A stretch of 64,000 nucleotides of DNA from CAVXFS01 sp049582805 (GTDB lineage: Bacteria > Pseudomonadota > Gammaproteobacteria > Burkholderiales > Gallionellaceae). Every line of letters begins with the position of its first letter. Positions within the stretch are counted from its first letter, which is position 1. Below the pieces are notes generated by a model. That model was not told where the DNA came from. It saw only the letters and a list, made by a program, of their open reading frames with translations, and ran no database searches. Shown piece by piece: positions 8,179-16,756 of this stretch. A program made the translations under genes and the position numbers. The stretch spans positions 1 through 64,000 of the forward strand of contig JBAUUR010000040.1 of the NCBI GenBank assembly GCA_049582805.1. The letters are read 5' to 3'.

Positions 8179-9453
8179 CTACCGTTTTAAAAAAGGTCCC
8201 CACGTCGGTTCGCGAATATCGCCTTGTTGCGGGAACATTCTTTGCTTGACCCTGCCATCACTGGATAAGGTCGCCAATATACCACGCCCTTGGGCCTCAG
8301 TGGCGAACAGGATCAACTTGCCATTGGGGGCAAAACTTGGATTTTGATCCCAACCGCCGTTAGTCAGCAACTGCATCTGGCTGGTTCCGAAGTCCTGGAT
8401 GGCTATATAAAAAAGCCCATTTTCAAAGTGGGAAAATACAAAACTTTTTCCGTCAGGACTATAGCGCGCAGAAAAATTGTTTCCGTCCCCAAATGTCAGG
8501 CGTTCTGCGCTGCCGCCGTTCACCGGCATGCGATATATTTGCGGCGTACCGCCACGGTCTGAAGTGAACATCAAATACTGCCCATCCGGCGAGAAATTCG
8601 GCTCGGTATCAATCGCACCGCTGAACGTAATGCGGTGCAAATCGGAACCATCCGGACGCACCAGGTAAATCTGCGAACTGCCATCGCGTGTCAATACAAC
8701 GGCCATCTGTTGCCCGTCGGGCGACCAGGCAGGAGCGCTATTGGTGCCGCGGAAGTTAGCCACCAGCTTGCGCTGGTTGGTAAGCAACGACTGGACAAAA
8801 ACCACGGCATGCCCCTGTTCGAAACTGACATAGGCCAGGTGGCTCCCATCCGGTGACCAGGCGGGCGATATGAGCGGTTGATTGACAGACAATACGGTTT
8901 GCTCTCCATAGCCATCGCTATCGGCCACCACCAGCCGGTAATTTTTCCCGCGCCTGTTGATGTAGGCGATACGGGTGCTGAAAACTCCGGGGTCTCCCGT
9001 CAACTTCTCGAAAATCATGTCAGAGACGCGATGCGCAATCGCACGCAACTGGCTTCTGTTGCCCGACACTGCCTGCCCGACCAGTTCGGCCTGTTTTACC
9101 ACATCGAGCAACCTGAACTTTACCGTCAGGCGGTCGTTGATCTGTGCCTCCACGCTGCCAATGACGATTGCATCCGCCCCTTGCCAATCGGCAAATGCCA
9201 CATCCTGCATTTCATGCGGTGTCTTGCCGGAAGGGACGACCAGACGGAATAATCCGCTGCGCACCAGGTCTGCCGACACAATGCTGCTGATGCTCTGCGG
9301 CAGCTTTTCCTCACCTGCCAGCGGCACCATGGCGATCGGGATCTGATGCTCGCCGGCGCCGGTAATCTCGATATCAAGCGCGGCAAAAGCCGGCGCGGCG
9401 GCACAAAGCAACAGTACCGAAACAAGATGCAGGAAAAATTTTACTGGGTGCAT
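8179..9453 (-). CDS. tolB: Tol-Pal system beta-propeller protein TolB
   Basis: Periplasmic protein that binds Pal and TolA. The signal peptide ends at about residue 24 (AAAPAFA). An N-terminal alpha/beta domain is followed by a six-bladed propeller with WD-like PAWSPDG, APAWSPDGQ, EPNFSPDG, SARYSPDG and NPSFAPNG repeats. 424 residues is the usual length. The start overlaps the tolA end by 13 bases, indicating coupled translation. Confidence 0.97.
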   Translation of the reverse strand: MHPVKFFLHLVSVLLLCAAAPAFAALDIEITGAGEHQIPIAMVPLAGEEKLPQSISSIVSADLVRSGLFRLVVPSGKTPHEMQDVAFADWQGADAIVIGSVEAQINDRLTVKFRLLDVVKQAELVGQAVSGNRSQLRAIAHRVSDMIFEKLTGDPGVFSTRIAYINRRGKNYRLVVADSDGYGEQTVLSVNQPLISPAWSPDGSHLAYVSFEQGHAVVFVQSLLTNQRKLVANFRGTNSAPAWSPDGQQMAVVLTRDGSSQIYLVRPDGSDLHRITFSGAIDTEPNFSPDGQYLMFTSDRGGTPQIYRMPVNGGSAERLTFGDGNNFSARYSPDGKSFVFSHFENGLFYIAIQDFGTSQMQLLTNGGWDQNPSFAPNGKLILFATEAQGRGILATLSSDGRVKQRMFPQQGDIREPTWGPFLKR

Positions 9454-10192
9454 GGTTCATCCAGGGTGCAAGAAAATGAGAGATGGAGCTCGCGAAAATA
9501 ATTGAACATACCCACGTCCGGCGGCAAAGGCAACGGTTGAGCTTTCCAGATGGCGCGTTCCACCGCGCTGTCATATGCAGGTTTCCCGCTTGACCTGGAC
9601 AGATGCACACTCAAAACAGTACCGCCCGGTATCAGCACCACATCAAATTCTGCTTTCACGCCAAACGGCACATCCGGCGGCGCCACAATGTTATGTTTTA
9701 TCTTGCTGCTAATCAAACCTTTGTATTTCCCGATCTCGCTGGTGATGGCTGCCTGTGCTTGCGCCATCTGCCTCGCGCGGTCGATTTCCTCTGCGCTCGG
9801 TTGAGCCGGCCTTGCTTCTTCTCCCTGCGGTCCCTCTACAGGCTTTTTGATTTCCACCGGCTTCCTGATCTCGACCGGCTTTTTGATTTCTACCGGCTTG
9901 ATTTCGGGGACCTTCTTTTTGGCCAGATTGATATCAGCTTTGGGTTGCATTACGGGACGCTCAGGCTCGGGCGGCTTGACGGGTTCAAGCGGCTTGACAG
10001 GCTCGACCCGCTTCACCGGAGCAACCTTCTCTTCCGGCAAACTGGTCCAGATATCCACTACCATGCCCTGCGGCTGCTCGGTATGCCAGCTGATCCCGAA
10101 ATACAACAGCGCAAAGAAGACGCCATGCACCAGCAGCGCGCCCACACCCGCCCGGAATCGATACGGGTCCTGGTAGATGTAGGTAGCGGTAC

Positions 10193-10196
<4 letters not shown>
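9441..10196 (-). CDS. tolA: TolA / TonB-family energy transducer
   Basis: Spans from inner membrane to TolB/Pal and transmits the proton-motive force captured by TolQR. One membrane helix lies at about residues 17-37, followed by a Pro/Lys/Glu-rich spacer containing EPVKPLEPVKPPEPE and three copies of an EIKKPVE or EIRKPVE unit, then a TonB-like C-terminal domain from about residue 155. At 251 residues it is much shorter than the roughly 420-residue enterobacterial TolA, mostly because the helical spacer is short. Its start overlaps the tolR stop (ATGA). Confidence 0.9.
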
Positions 10197-10618
<422 letters not shown>

Positions 10619-10688
10619 GGCTGCACCTCCGACAGAGCGAATGGGTCGCCGCGCAGCAGCGGGGAACTCATCGGCCTACCCCTTGCGG

Positions 10689-10798
10689 GTACGTTACTGA
10701 TGTAACAACTAGCCATTCGACTAGGCGCGCAAACAACGCTCGCCAAGTCGCTGGTTATGGCGAAGCCAGCCGTTTGCGGGAGGAGGTGCAAAGCAGCC
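10689..10798. repeat. 110-bp dispersed repeat, copy 2 (tolQ-tolR gap)
   Basis: Partner of the copy at 6531-6640, in the same orientation and of the same length. The arms of the main hairpin and the GGTTATGGCGAAGCCAG block are conserved, while the loop differs (CAAACAA instead of TTCACTACA). It sits between tolQ and tolR inside the Tol-Pal operon, so any transcript through the operon carries it as structured RNA. Confidence 0.85.
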
Positions 10799-10816
10799 AT
10801 TCCCGCACCCACCGCA

Positions 10817-10903
10817 ACCCCTCTCCTCAATCCTCTCCCGCATGCGGGAGAGGAGGCGATCGCTCTTTCCCCCTTTGGGGGAAAGTTGGATAGAGGGCTG
10901 GCG
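10817..10903. repeat. CTCTCCC/GGGAGAGG palindromic repeat
   Basis: Two hairpins in tandem: CCTCTCCCGCATGCGGGAGAGG (perfect) and TTTCCCCC..GGGGGAAA. The same CTC-rich palindrome type recurs at 22541-22585, 34949-35066 and 36545-36648, always in short gaps between co-oriented genes. This kind of repeat is common in proteobacterial genomes. It could affect mRNA stability between tolQ and tolR. Confidence 0.8.
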
Positions 10904-10910
10904 CACCGTG

Positions 10911-11585
10911 TCATGGCTGCCTCTGCAAAACGTTGGAGAACTCTTCCATGAAACTCTCGAAGCGCGAAGACAACCGCGAGATGTCATGCGCATAGTGGTT
11001 ATACGCGACCACCGCCGGAATCGCCGCAAACAAGCCCATCGCGGTCGCAACCAGCGCTTCGGCGATGCCGGGCGCGACGTTTTGCAGCGTCGCCTGGCCG
11101 ACATTGGACAGGCCGCGAAAGGCAATCATGATACCCCACACGGTACCGAACAATCCCACGTAAGGGCTGACCGAACCGACCGTGGCAAGAAAGGACAGGT
11201 GCGACTCAAGGTTATCCATCTCGCGCTGGTAAGTCGCGCGCATGGCGCGGCGCACACCTTCCATCACGGCGCTGTTGTCCATGCCGTGTTTCTTCTTCAG
11301 CTTGATGAACTCGGCGAATCCGGCTGAAAAAATCCGCGCCATGCTGCCGGCCCCGCCATTCGACGCCTCGGTATCCTGATGCAACTGATTAAGGTTGGCT
11401 TGACTCCAGAATGTTTCCTCGAATTCCTTGGTCTGCTTTATCGCCAGCCGGATGGCAAACCACTTGAGGAAAATGTACCACCACGACATCAGCGAAACCA
11501 CCAGCAGCAATCCCAACACCAACTGCACCAGCACGCTGGCGTGCGCAATCAGATGGGTGAAGGACAGATCCTGTACGACTTCCAT
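10911..11585 (-). CDS. tolQ: Tol-Pal system protein TolQ (ExbB/MotA family)
   Basis: Inner membrane subunit of the proton channel that energises TolA. Three membrane helices are visible (about residues 15-37, 130-152 and 165-187), with the conserved ATVGSVSPYVGLFGTVWGIM stretch. The frame is open back to 11639, but ATG 11585 (MEVVQDLSF) follows a good AAAGGGGTG ribosome site and gives the usual 224 residues. It starts 13 bases after the ybgC stop. Confidence 0.95.
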   Translation of the reverse strand: MEVVQDLSFTHLIAHASVLVQLVLGLLLVVSLMSWWYIFLKWFAIRLAIKQTKEFEETFWSQANLNQLHQDTEASNGGAGSMARIFSAGFAEFIKLKKKHGMDNSAVMEGVRRAMRATYQREMDNLESHLSFLATVGSVSPYVGLFGTVWGIMIAFRGLSNVGQATLQNVAPGIAEALVATAMGLFAAIPAVVAYNHYAHDISRLSSRFESFMEEFSNVLQRQP

Positions 11586-11598
11586 ATTTGTCACCCCT

Positions 11599-12012
11599 TT
11601 AGTTTTTCCATTTTCCCCTGAGGACATCAGGCACCGCAACCGGTTTGAAGCCGTCCACCGTCACGCACACCAGATGGACTTCCGCCTCCACCAGCACTTC
11701 GTCACCGCGCATCACCAACTGATCCAGCGTTACCCGGGTGCGCCCGATGTCCTTGACCTCAGCGCTGACTGCAAGCAGGTCATCCAGCAGCGCCGGCCTG
11801 AGATAATCCAGCTTGAGCGAGCGCACCACAAACACCATGCCGAACTCCTTCATCAACCCGGCATTGCTGTAACCGCAGCGCTCGCGCAACCACTCAGTCC
11901 GCGCCCGCTCCAGAAAGTTCACATAACTTGCGTGATAAACCACGCCGCCTGCGTCGGTGTCCTGGAAATACACGCGGATCGGCAGGCTATACACATGAGG
12001 ATGTTTAGTCAT
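11599..12012 (-). CDS. ybgC: Acyl-CoA thioesterase YbgC (Tol-Pal associated)
   Basis: Hotdog-fold acyl-CoA thioesterase that heads the Tol-Pal operon in many proteobacteria. The catalytic motif YFQDTDAGGVVYHASYVNF lies near residues 15-33 with the active Asp in DTD. 137 residues is the family length. It is the first gene of the minus-strand Tol block; upstream of it lies debris of foreign genes rather than ruvB. Confidence 0.95.
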   Translation of the reverse strand: MTKHPHVYSLPIRVYFQDTDAGGVVYHASYVNFLERARTEWLRERCGYSNAGLMKEFGMVFVVRSLKLDYLRPALLDDLLAVSAEVKDIGRTRVTLDQLVMRGDEVLVEAEVHLVCVTVDGFKPVAVPDVLRGKWKN

Positions 12013-12025
12013 CCCATTCCTCGCG

Positions 12026-12250
12026 TTACAAAGCTTTCATTTTATCAGCAGCCATTAAACCTCTGCGGTCATTCGCGGAATCAGTACGCACTGTGTTCAA
12101 AATTCGAAAATCCTTGACTTTGGCTTCATCCGCCTGCCCAGCACGTTCGCTGACAGGCGTGTGATTCCAGCCCAGCACGTCGGTGACCAGCGAGTTGAAA
12201 TTCAGTTGCGGGAGGGGGGTGCTGAATTGTTCGAGGTTGAGGCTGGACAC
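12026..12250 (-). pseudogene. Fragment resembling the start of an Eco57I-type methylase/endonuclease
   Basis: A 74-residue frame whose first half (LNFNSLVTDVLGWNH, followed by QADEAKVKDF) resembles the N-terminus of large Eco57I-type restriction-methylase proteins as I recall them. The similarity fades after about 45 residues and the frame stops 13 bases before ybgC. The full proteins are many hundred residues long, so this is at most a broken 5' end. Next to two other broken ends it is best read as residue of a deleted defence locus. Confidence 0.45.
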
Positions 12251-12374
12251 GGGGCGGCGGCAGGTATGTCACGAGTTATGACGGCTTGTCATAACTTTGG
12301 TTATAAATTGAATGGCTAAGTTAAAAATCATTACGTTAAATTATTTGACCGTGTCATTACTGGTCTTGACTCGT

Positions 12375-12475
12375 TCATTTCAGGATGTAGTGCGAGCCAC
12401 GACGAGTGCCATACAGTTCCAGCACCCCCTGGTCTTTCAATTTTGCAGATAGCATGCCGGCTTCCCTGGGAGCAA
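12375..12475 (-). pseudogene. Fragment: C-terminal winged-helix-like tail
   Basis: Minus-strand frame ending at the TGA at 12375-12377 reads APREAGMLSAKLKDQG then VLELYGTRRGSHYILK. This looks like the last segment of a winged-helix domain as found at the C-terminus of AlbA_2/ATP-dependent helicase-like regulators. It has no start of its own and is joined, in another frame, to the interrupted PLD-like fragment at about 12440-12470. The family assignment is from memory of the pattern and tentative. Confidence 0.4.
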
Positions 12476-12895
12476 TTCGGTAAGCGGATAGGGCAGAAGC
12501 AATTTGACCTGCACCTTACTTTCGCGCTGTTGCTTGGCAAGACGTTGCAAACCATTTTCGTCAGCGGCAGTCGGGACGCCAAAGGTAATGTGCACACGCA
12601 AATGCGCCGCAAGCTTATGCTTGACTTCACTGGCGCGGGCGTTGTCCACCAGGACTTCTTCACCCGCTACTTGATATAACGCCTTCACATCTTCATGCGG
12701 CGGGCGTTGCATTCCAATCAATGCGCGGCCCGGCGGCCCGGCATCGGGTTGCCATCCAGCGATCAAGTCATCAATCATGCGCCAGCCACGTAAATTGAAA
12801 TAACCCACACAGAAATCTGCACGCTCGGAAATGGCGAGCGAATCGCGCAGGATGGGCAGCAGTTGCTGGTCTATGTTATCAATGACGCGCGGCAT
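12437..12895 (-). pseudogene. N-terminal fragment of a PLD-domain SNF2-type helicase (defence-associated)
   Basis: Starts MPRVIDNIDQQLLPILRDSL and continues with ADFCVGYFNLRGWRMIDDLI, the opening of phospholipase-D-like domain helicases that occur in anti-phage islands next to Eco57I-type methylases. Similarity runs about 140 residues and ends abruptly at LLLPYPLTELL, where the PLD catalytic HxK region should begin. The helicase part is absent. Start ATG 12895 lies 31 bases beyond ruvB's stop. It is a truncated remnant, though the short frame itself is open. Confidence 0.6.
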
Positions 12896-12926
12896 TTATT
12901 GTTTTTCTGAGCCTATTGGCTTCTCC

Positions 12927-13985
12927 CTATGGGCTCTCATCCCACAATTCCTTGATGGTCGCATTGCGCGGCTGCGCCAACCCGAAATGCAGGTAGGCAT
13001 TCGCGGTGGCGATGCGCCCGCGCGGGGTGCGCTGCAGGTAGCCCTGCTGAATCAAATACGGCTCCAGCACGTCCTCGATGGTGTCGCGTTCCTCGCCTAT
13101 GGCTGCCGCGAGGTTGTCCACGCCAACCGGGCCGCCGGTAAATTTTTCGATCACGGTCAGCAGCAGTTTGCGGTCCATCACGTCCAGCCCCTGTGCATCC
13201 ACGTCCAGCATGGTCAGCGCTTCATCGGCCACTTTGCGCGTCGCCTCGCCCTGCGCCCGCACCTCGGCGTAGTCGCGCACGCGGCGCAGCAAACGGTTGG
13301 CGATGCGCGGCGTACCGCGCGAACGCCTGGCGATTTCCAGCGCGCCTTCTGGCTCGATCGGCAACTCCAGCAAGCCGGAGGAACGCGTCACGATGCGCTG
13401 CAATTCCTGTGCCGTATAAAACTCCAGCCGCGCCACGATGCCGAAGCGGTCGCGCAGCGGATTGGTCAGCATGCCGGCGCGCGTGGTCGCGCCCACCAGC
13501 GTGAACGGCGGCAGGTCGAGCTTTACCGAACGCGCCGCCGGTCCTTCGCCGATCATGATGTCGATCTGGTAATCCTCCAGCGCGGGATAGAGGATTTCTT
13601 CCACCACGGGCGAGAGGCGATGTATCTCGTCGATGAACAGCACGTCGTTCGGTTCGAGGTTGGTCAGCAGCGCGGCCAGGTCGCCCGCGCGCTCCAGCAC
13701 CGGGCCCGAAGTGTGGCGCAGGTTGACTCCCATCTCGCGCGCGATGATGTGCGCCAGAGTGGTCTTGCCCAGGCCGGGCGGCCCGAACAGCAGCACGTGA
13801 TCCAGCGCTTCCTTTCTTTTGCGCGCGGCCTCGATGAAGATGGAAAGCTGCCCGCGTATCTTTTCCTGGCCGACATATTCGTCCAGCAGCCTGGGGCGCA
13901 GCGCGCGCTCCAGCGCTTCTTCCTGAGTGGAAACCGGCACGGCAGAAATGAGGCGATCGGAAGTCAGGTTGTCGCTGTGTATCAT
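12927..13985 (-). CDS. ruvB: Holliday junction branch migration DNA helicase RuvB
   Basis: AAA+ hexameric motor that drives branch migration together with RuvA. The Walker A motif is GPPGLGKTTLAH (about residues 69-80), Walker B DEIHR, sensor region GATTRAG, and the C-terminal winged helix binds DNA. 352 residues is typical. In this window it is separated from ruvCA by about 3 kb and runs in the opposite direction, whereas ruvC-ruvA-ruvB is often contiguous; a local inversion is likely. Confidence 0.98.
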   Translation of the reverse strand: MIHSDNLTSDRLISAVPVSTQEEALERALRPRLLDEYVGQEKIRGQLSIFIEAARKRKEALDHVLLFGPPGLGKTTLAHIIAREMGVNLRHTSGPVLERAGDLAALLTNLEPNDVLFIDEIHRLSPVVEEILYPALEDYQIDIMIGEGPAARSVKLDLPPFTLVGATTRAGMLTNPLRDRFGIVARLEFYTAQELQRIVTRSSGLLELPIEPEGALEIARRSRGTPRIANRLLRRVRDYAEVRAQGEATRKVADEALTMLDVDAQGLDVMDRKLLLTVIEKFTGGPVGVDNLAAAIGEERDTIEDVLEPYLIQQGYLQRTPRGRIATANAYLHFGLAQPRNATIKELWDESP

Positions 13986-14131
13986 GCTTCAGATTATTTC
14001 GGGTTGATTGTTGAATTCTGCGGCGGACAGTTTATCACCTCAACTCGTGTATTGATTGTCAGAAAAGTATCTTCTTGAGGTGCCCTTGACCAGAGTGCAC
14101 CCGATGGCCCGATATCCTTGCTCGACTCTGG

Positions 14132-14896
14132 CTAGAGTTCAAACACGCGGCCCTGCTGCAGCAGTTCCGGCTTGAACTCCGGTATGGCATCCAGTATTTC
14201 CCGCCAGGTTTCGCTTTCGCGCCCCGCTTCCGTATGCACGATGAACAACGCCACCTGACGGTGGAGCAGGCGTAGCCCCTGCGCCAGCAATTCGGCTGTC
14301 ATGTGGCCGGAGCGCGCAGCGCCTGCGGAGTTGGCATTGAGGAAGGTGGTCTCAATCAGCAGGTGGCGCAGATTGTGGATGCCATTCAGCGCCTGCCAGA
14401 ACGCGTCGCATAGCGTGGTGTCGCCGCTGTAAACCCAGCTTGCCGTACCATTGTCTACGCGGTAGCCGACGCAGGGTATGGCGTGTTTCGCGGGGAGTGC
14501 GGTAAAGCTTCTGCCGTGCAGTTTCACCGTCTCGCCCAGCGCAAGCGGCTGAAAGCGGAGGTAGGGATGTTCGGGCGTGGGCAGCGCAGCGTAGTCTGGC
14601 CATATTGCCCCGCCGAGGATGTTGCGCCGGATGGCGGTGATGGTCTCGGGCAGCGCATACACGGTGAGCGGCGCATCGCGGAAGCTGCCCGCGGCGTCGG
14701 CCAGCAGCGGCAGCATGCAGCAGTGGTCGAGGTGCGAATGGGTAAGGAACAGGGTGTCGAGGGCGATGGCTTGTTGCAGGCTGAGATCGCCCGCGCCGGT
14801 GCCGGCGTCGATCAATACGTCGTCATCCACCTGATAGCAGGTGGTGCGCAGGTTACCGGTGATGCTGCCGTTGCAGCCGAGTACAGTCACGCGCAT
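14132..14896 (-). CDS. MBL-fold metallo-hydrolase, class II cyclic nucleotide phosphodiesterase-like
   Basis: The zinc motif THSHLDH (about residue 60) followed by a conserved histidine, an Asp in SGDTT, and a late His (VHTEAG) define a metallo-beta-lactamase fold. Its layout (ETTFLNAN, GHMTAELLAQ) resembles the PF02112 3',5'-cyclic-AMP phosphodiesterases. ATG 14896 has GGGGA six bases upstream and begins directly at the first beta strand (MRVTVLGCNGSI); an in-frame ATG at 14917 would add seven residues. The substrate is inferred, not shown. Confidence 0.75.
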   Translation of the reverse strand: MRVTVLGCNGSITGNLRTTCYQVDDDVLIDAGTGAGDLSLQQAIALDTLFLTHSHLDHCCMLPLLADAAGSFRDAPLTVYALPETITAIRRNILGGAIWPDYAALPTPEHPYLRFQPLALGETVKLHGRSFTALPAKHAIPCVGYRVDNGTASWVYSGDTTLCDAFWQALNGIHNLRHLLIETTFLNANSAGAARSGHMTAELLAQGLRLLHRQVALFIVHTEAGRESETWREILDAIPEFKPELLQQGRVFEL

Positions 14897-14990
14897 CGGA
14901 TTCCCCACGAAATACATTCAAGCCCAAGGTGAGTTATATTAGGCGCGATTGGATGGTTTGGATAGTTGCTATACAAATACGGAGCGATGC

Positions 14991-15362
14991 ATGGCAGGGA
15001 ACAAGACGCCGGATCACAGCCGGCTGGACAAGGTGGTGGCCGAGGCGCGGCGCAATGCGGAGCTGCGCGAGCAGGGATATCGCGAACAGGCGCTGAAGCT
15101 TTTTCCCTGGGTGTGCACGCGATGTGCGCGCACCTTCACCCGCGACAATCTGCAACAGTTGACGGTGCACCACAAGGACCACAACCACGACAACAATGCG
15201 CCCGACGGCAGCAACTGGGAGCTGCTATGCATCTATTGCCACGACAACGAGCACTCGCGCTATCTGGACTCGGCGGGACGTACCGATGTGCAGGGCAGCG
15301 CGCCTGCGGCGACTTTCCAGCCGTTTGCCAACCTCAAGGATCTGTTCAAGGACAAGAGTTAA
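14991..15362 (+). CDS. yajD: YajD-like HNH nuclease family protein
   Basis: Small HNH-fold protein. Two CxxC pairs (CTRC near residue 42 and CIYC near 83) for zinc and the HNH elements VHHKDHNHDNN and CHDNEH are visible. ATG 14991 with GGAG nine bases upstream starts MAGNKTPDHSR; the frame is open further but with no better start. The family is widespread as a single gene and its cellular role is not settled. It is divergent from the metallo-hydrolase gene. Confidence 0.85.
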   Translation: MAGNKTPDHSRLDKVVAEARRNAELREQGYREQALKLFPWVCTRCARTFTRDNLQQLTVHHKDHNHDNNAPDGSNWELLCIYCHDNEHSRYLDSAGRTDVQGSAPAATFQPFANLKDLFKDKS

Positions 15363-15380
15363 GGGTAATTGAAGGCCGGA

Positions 15381-15764
15381 TTACTTCGCTTCGTCGATCA
15401 TCAGCATGGTCTTTTCTTCGACTTCACGTGCCACCTGCGCCAGCGCCGGGTCCTGCGACAGTGCCGAAAAAATCTGTGTGGGTTTGATCATGCCGATCAT
15501 CGTTTTGCCGTTCTGGGTGTAGACCGAGATACGGCAGGGCAACGCCATGTTCATGCGCATGTCGGTGGCCAGCACCCTGGCAGCCTGCTCCGGTTTGCAC
15601 ACCTCGAACACCTTGCACTGCTGATCGAAGTCCATGCCCTTGCTGCGCAGTGTGCTGCCGAGGTTATGCACATGCAGCACGCCAAAGCCGTTATGCTTGA
15701 CGGCGGCTTCAAGGTCGGCTGCAGCATCTTCGAAGGTCTTGTTTGATTCAGCGACGTAGTACAT
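15381..15764 (-). CDS. DUF302 domain protein
   Basis: 127 residues, almost entirely a DUF302 fold (KTFEDAAADLEAAVKHNGFG near the start, then CKVFEVCKPEQA). The family is often found in sulfur- and metal-metabolising bacteria; function is unknown. ATG 15764 follows a consensus AGGAGG seven bases upstream; the frame stays open to 15941 but the extension has no family similarity and would overlap the yebC leader. No signal peptide from the chosen start, so cytosolic. Confidence 0.82.
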   Translation of the reverse strand: MYYVAESNKTFEDAAADLEAAVKHNGFGVLHVHNLGSTLRSKGMDFDQQCKVFEVCKPEQAARVLATDMRMNMALPCRISVYTQNGKTMIGMIKPTQIFSALSQDPALAQVAREVEEKTMLMIDEAK

Positions 15765-15916
15765 GGTGCCTCCTATCTGCTGGTTGTAGTGCCGGTGCTG
15801 GTTGTCGTTCCTGGCAATCAGCAACGGTTCGATCAAGGTGTCCTGCTTGTGTTTGCGGTTTGGGTTGATCAGCGGGAAATGATACCATTGCGCCAGGATT
15901 TTCAAAGGAAAGTAAT

Positions 15917-16642
15917 ATGGCAGGACACAGCAAATGGGCAAACATCCAGCACCGCAAGGGGCGCCAGGATGCGAAGCGCGGGAAGATCTTCACGCGCCTG
16001 ATCAAGGAAATTACCGTAGCCGCCAAGCTGGGGGGCAGCGATCCGGACAGCAATCCGCGTCTGCGCCTGGCGATGGACAAGGCCTACGACAACAACATGC
16101 CGAAGGACAACGTCGAGCGCGCCATCAAGCGCGGGGCGGGTGAGCTGGAAGGGGTGGATTACATCGAGTTGCGCTATGAAGGTTACGGCATCAACGGCGC
16201 GGCGGTAATGGTGGATTGCATGACCGACAACAAGACGCGCACCGTGGCCGATGTGCGCCATGCCTTTACCAAGTACGGTGGCAACCTCGGCACCGACGGC
16301 TCGGTGTCCTACCTGTTCAGGCATTGCGGGCAGATGATCTTCGCTCCCGGCACCGATGAAAACTCACTGATGGAAGTGGCGCTGGACGCCGGCGCGGAAG
16401 ACATCATCAACAACGAGGACGGCAGCCTGGAAGTCATTACCGCGCCGCATGATTTCGTCGAGGTGAAACAGCGGCTCGAAGCCGCCGGATTCAAGCCGGA
16501 AATGGCGGAGGTCACCATGAAGGCGGACAACGAAGTGGTATTCACCGGCGACGACGCGGTGCGCATGCAGAAATTGCTCGACGCGCTGGAAGATCTTGAC
16601 GATGTGCAGGAAGTGTATACCACGGCAGTAATAGAGCAGTAA
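15917..16642 (+). CDS. yebC: YebC/PmpR family regulator (TACO1-like)
   Basis: Begins MAGHSKWANIQHRKGRQDAK, the family hallmark. 241 residues in three domains. Members act as transcription regulators, and more recent work links them to relief of ribosome stalling. AAAGGA lies eight bases before the ATG. The stop codon (TAA, 16640-16642) overlaps the ATG of the relic ruvC start as TAATG, showing that ruvC was once directly coupled to yebC, as in many proteobacteria. Confidence 0.97.
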   Translation: MAGHSKWANIQHRKGRQDAKRGKIFTRLIKEITVAAKLGGSDPDSNPRLRLAMDKAYDNNMPKDNVERAIKRGAGELEGVDYIELRYEGYGINGAAVMVDCMTDNKTRTVADVRHAFTKYGGNLGTDGSVSYLFRHCGQMIFAPGTDENSLMEVALDAGAEDIINNEDGSLEVITAPHDFVEVKQRLEAAGFKPEMAEVTMKADNEVVFTGDDAVRMQKLLDALEDLDDVQEVYTTAVIEQ

Positions 16643-16746
16643 TGCGCATCCTCGGCATCGATCCCGGCCTGCGCATCACCGGGTTTAGCTCCGGCGTAAC
16701 CTGCGGGAGCAGGTTAGCCTGCAGTAAAACCCGTCACAAGGAATGA
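16642..16746 (+). pseudogene. Relic of the original ruvC start, now a 34-codon ORF
   Basis: The ATG overlaps the yebC stop (TAATG). Codons 1-15 encode MRILGIDPGLRITGF, the RuvC N-terminus including the catalytic Asp7, in GC-rich codons like the rest of the genome. At 16687 the RuvC sequence stops and 19 unrelated codons from a palindromic element follow, ending TGA at 16744-16746. The functional ruvC restarts at 16757 with the same 14-residue motif in different codons. The short ORF may still be translated by coupling to yebC and could influence initiation at the second start. Confidence 0.85.
16679..16735. repeat. Long imperfect hairpin between relic and functional ruvC starts
   Basis: A perfect TAACCTGC (16697-16704) / GCAGGTTA (16709-16716) stem with GGGA loop is flanked by outer arms that also pair partly, from GGGTTT (16681-16686) to AAACCC (16727-16732). 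Counting the outer arms, 11 of 19 further positions pair. GGGTTT recurs exactly 120 bp further on (16801-16806), inside the functional ruvC copy. The core signature TAACCTGC-N12-TAGCCTGC type spacing is shared with the palindrome behind acs. Confidence 0.8.
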
Positions 16747-16756
16747 GGTGCGCAAT

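Noticed and set aside
12831..14078. Long plus-strand ORF opposite ruvB
   Set aside because: Shadow of the GC-rich ruvB codons; no family pattern and no ribosome site.
16679..16735. Integron attC site at the ruvC hairpin
   Set aside because: The hairpin lacks the paired RYYYAAC / GTTRRRY core boxes in the right places, and there is no cassette gene or integrase.
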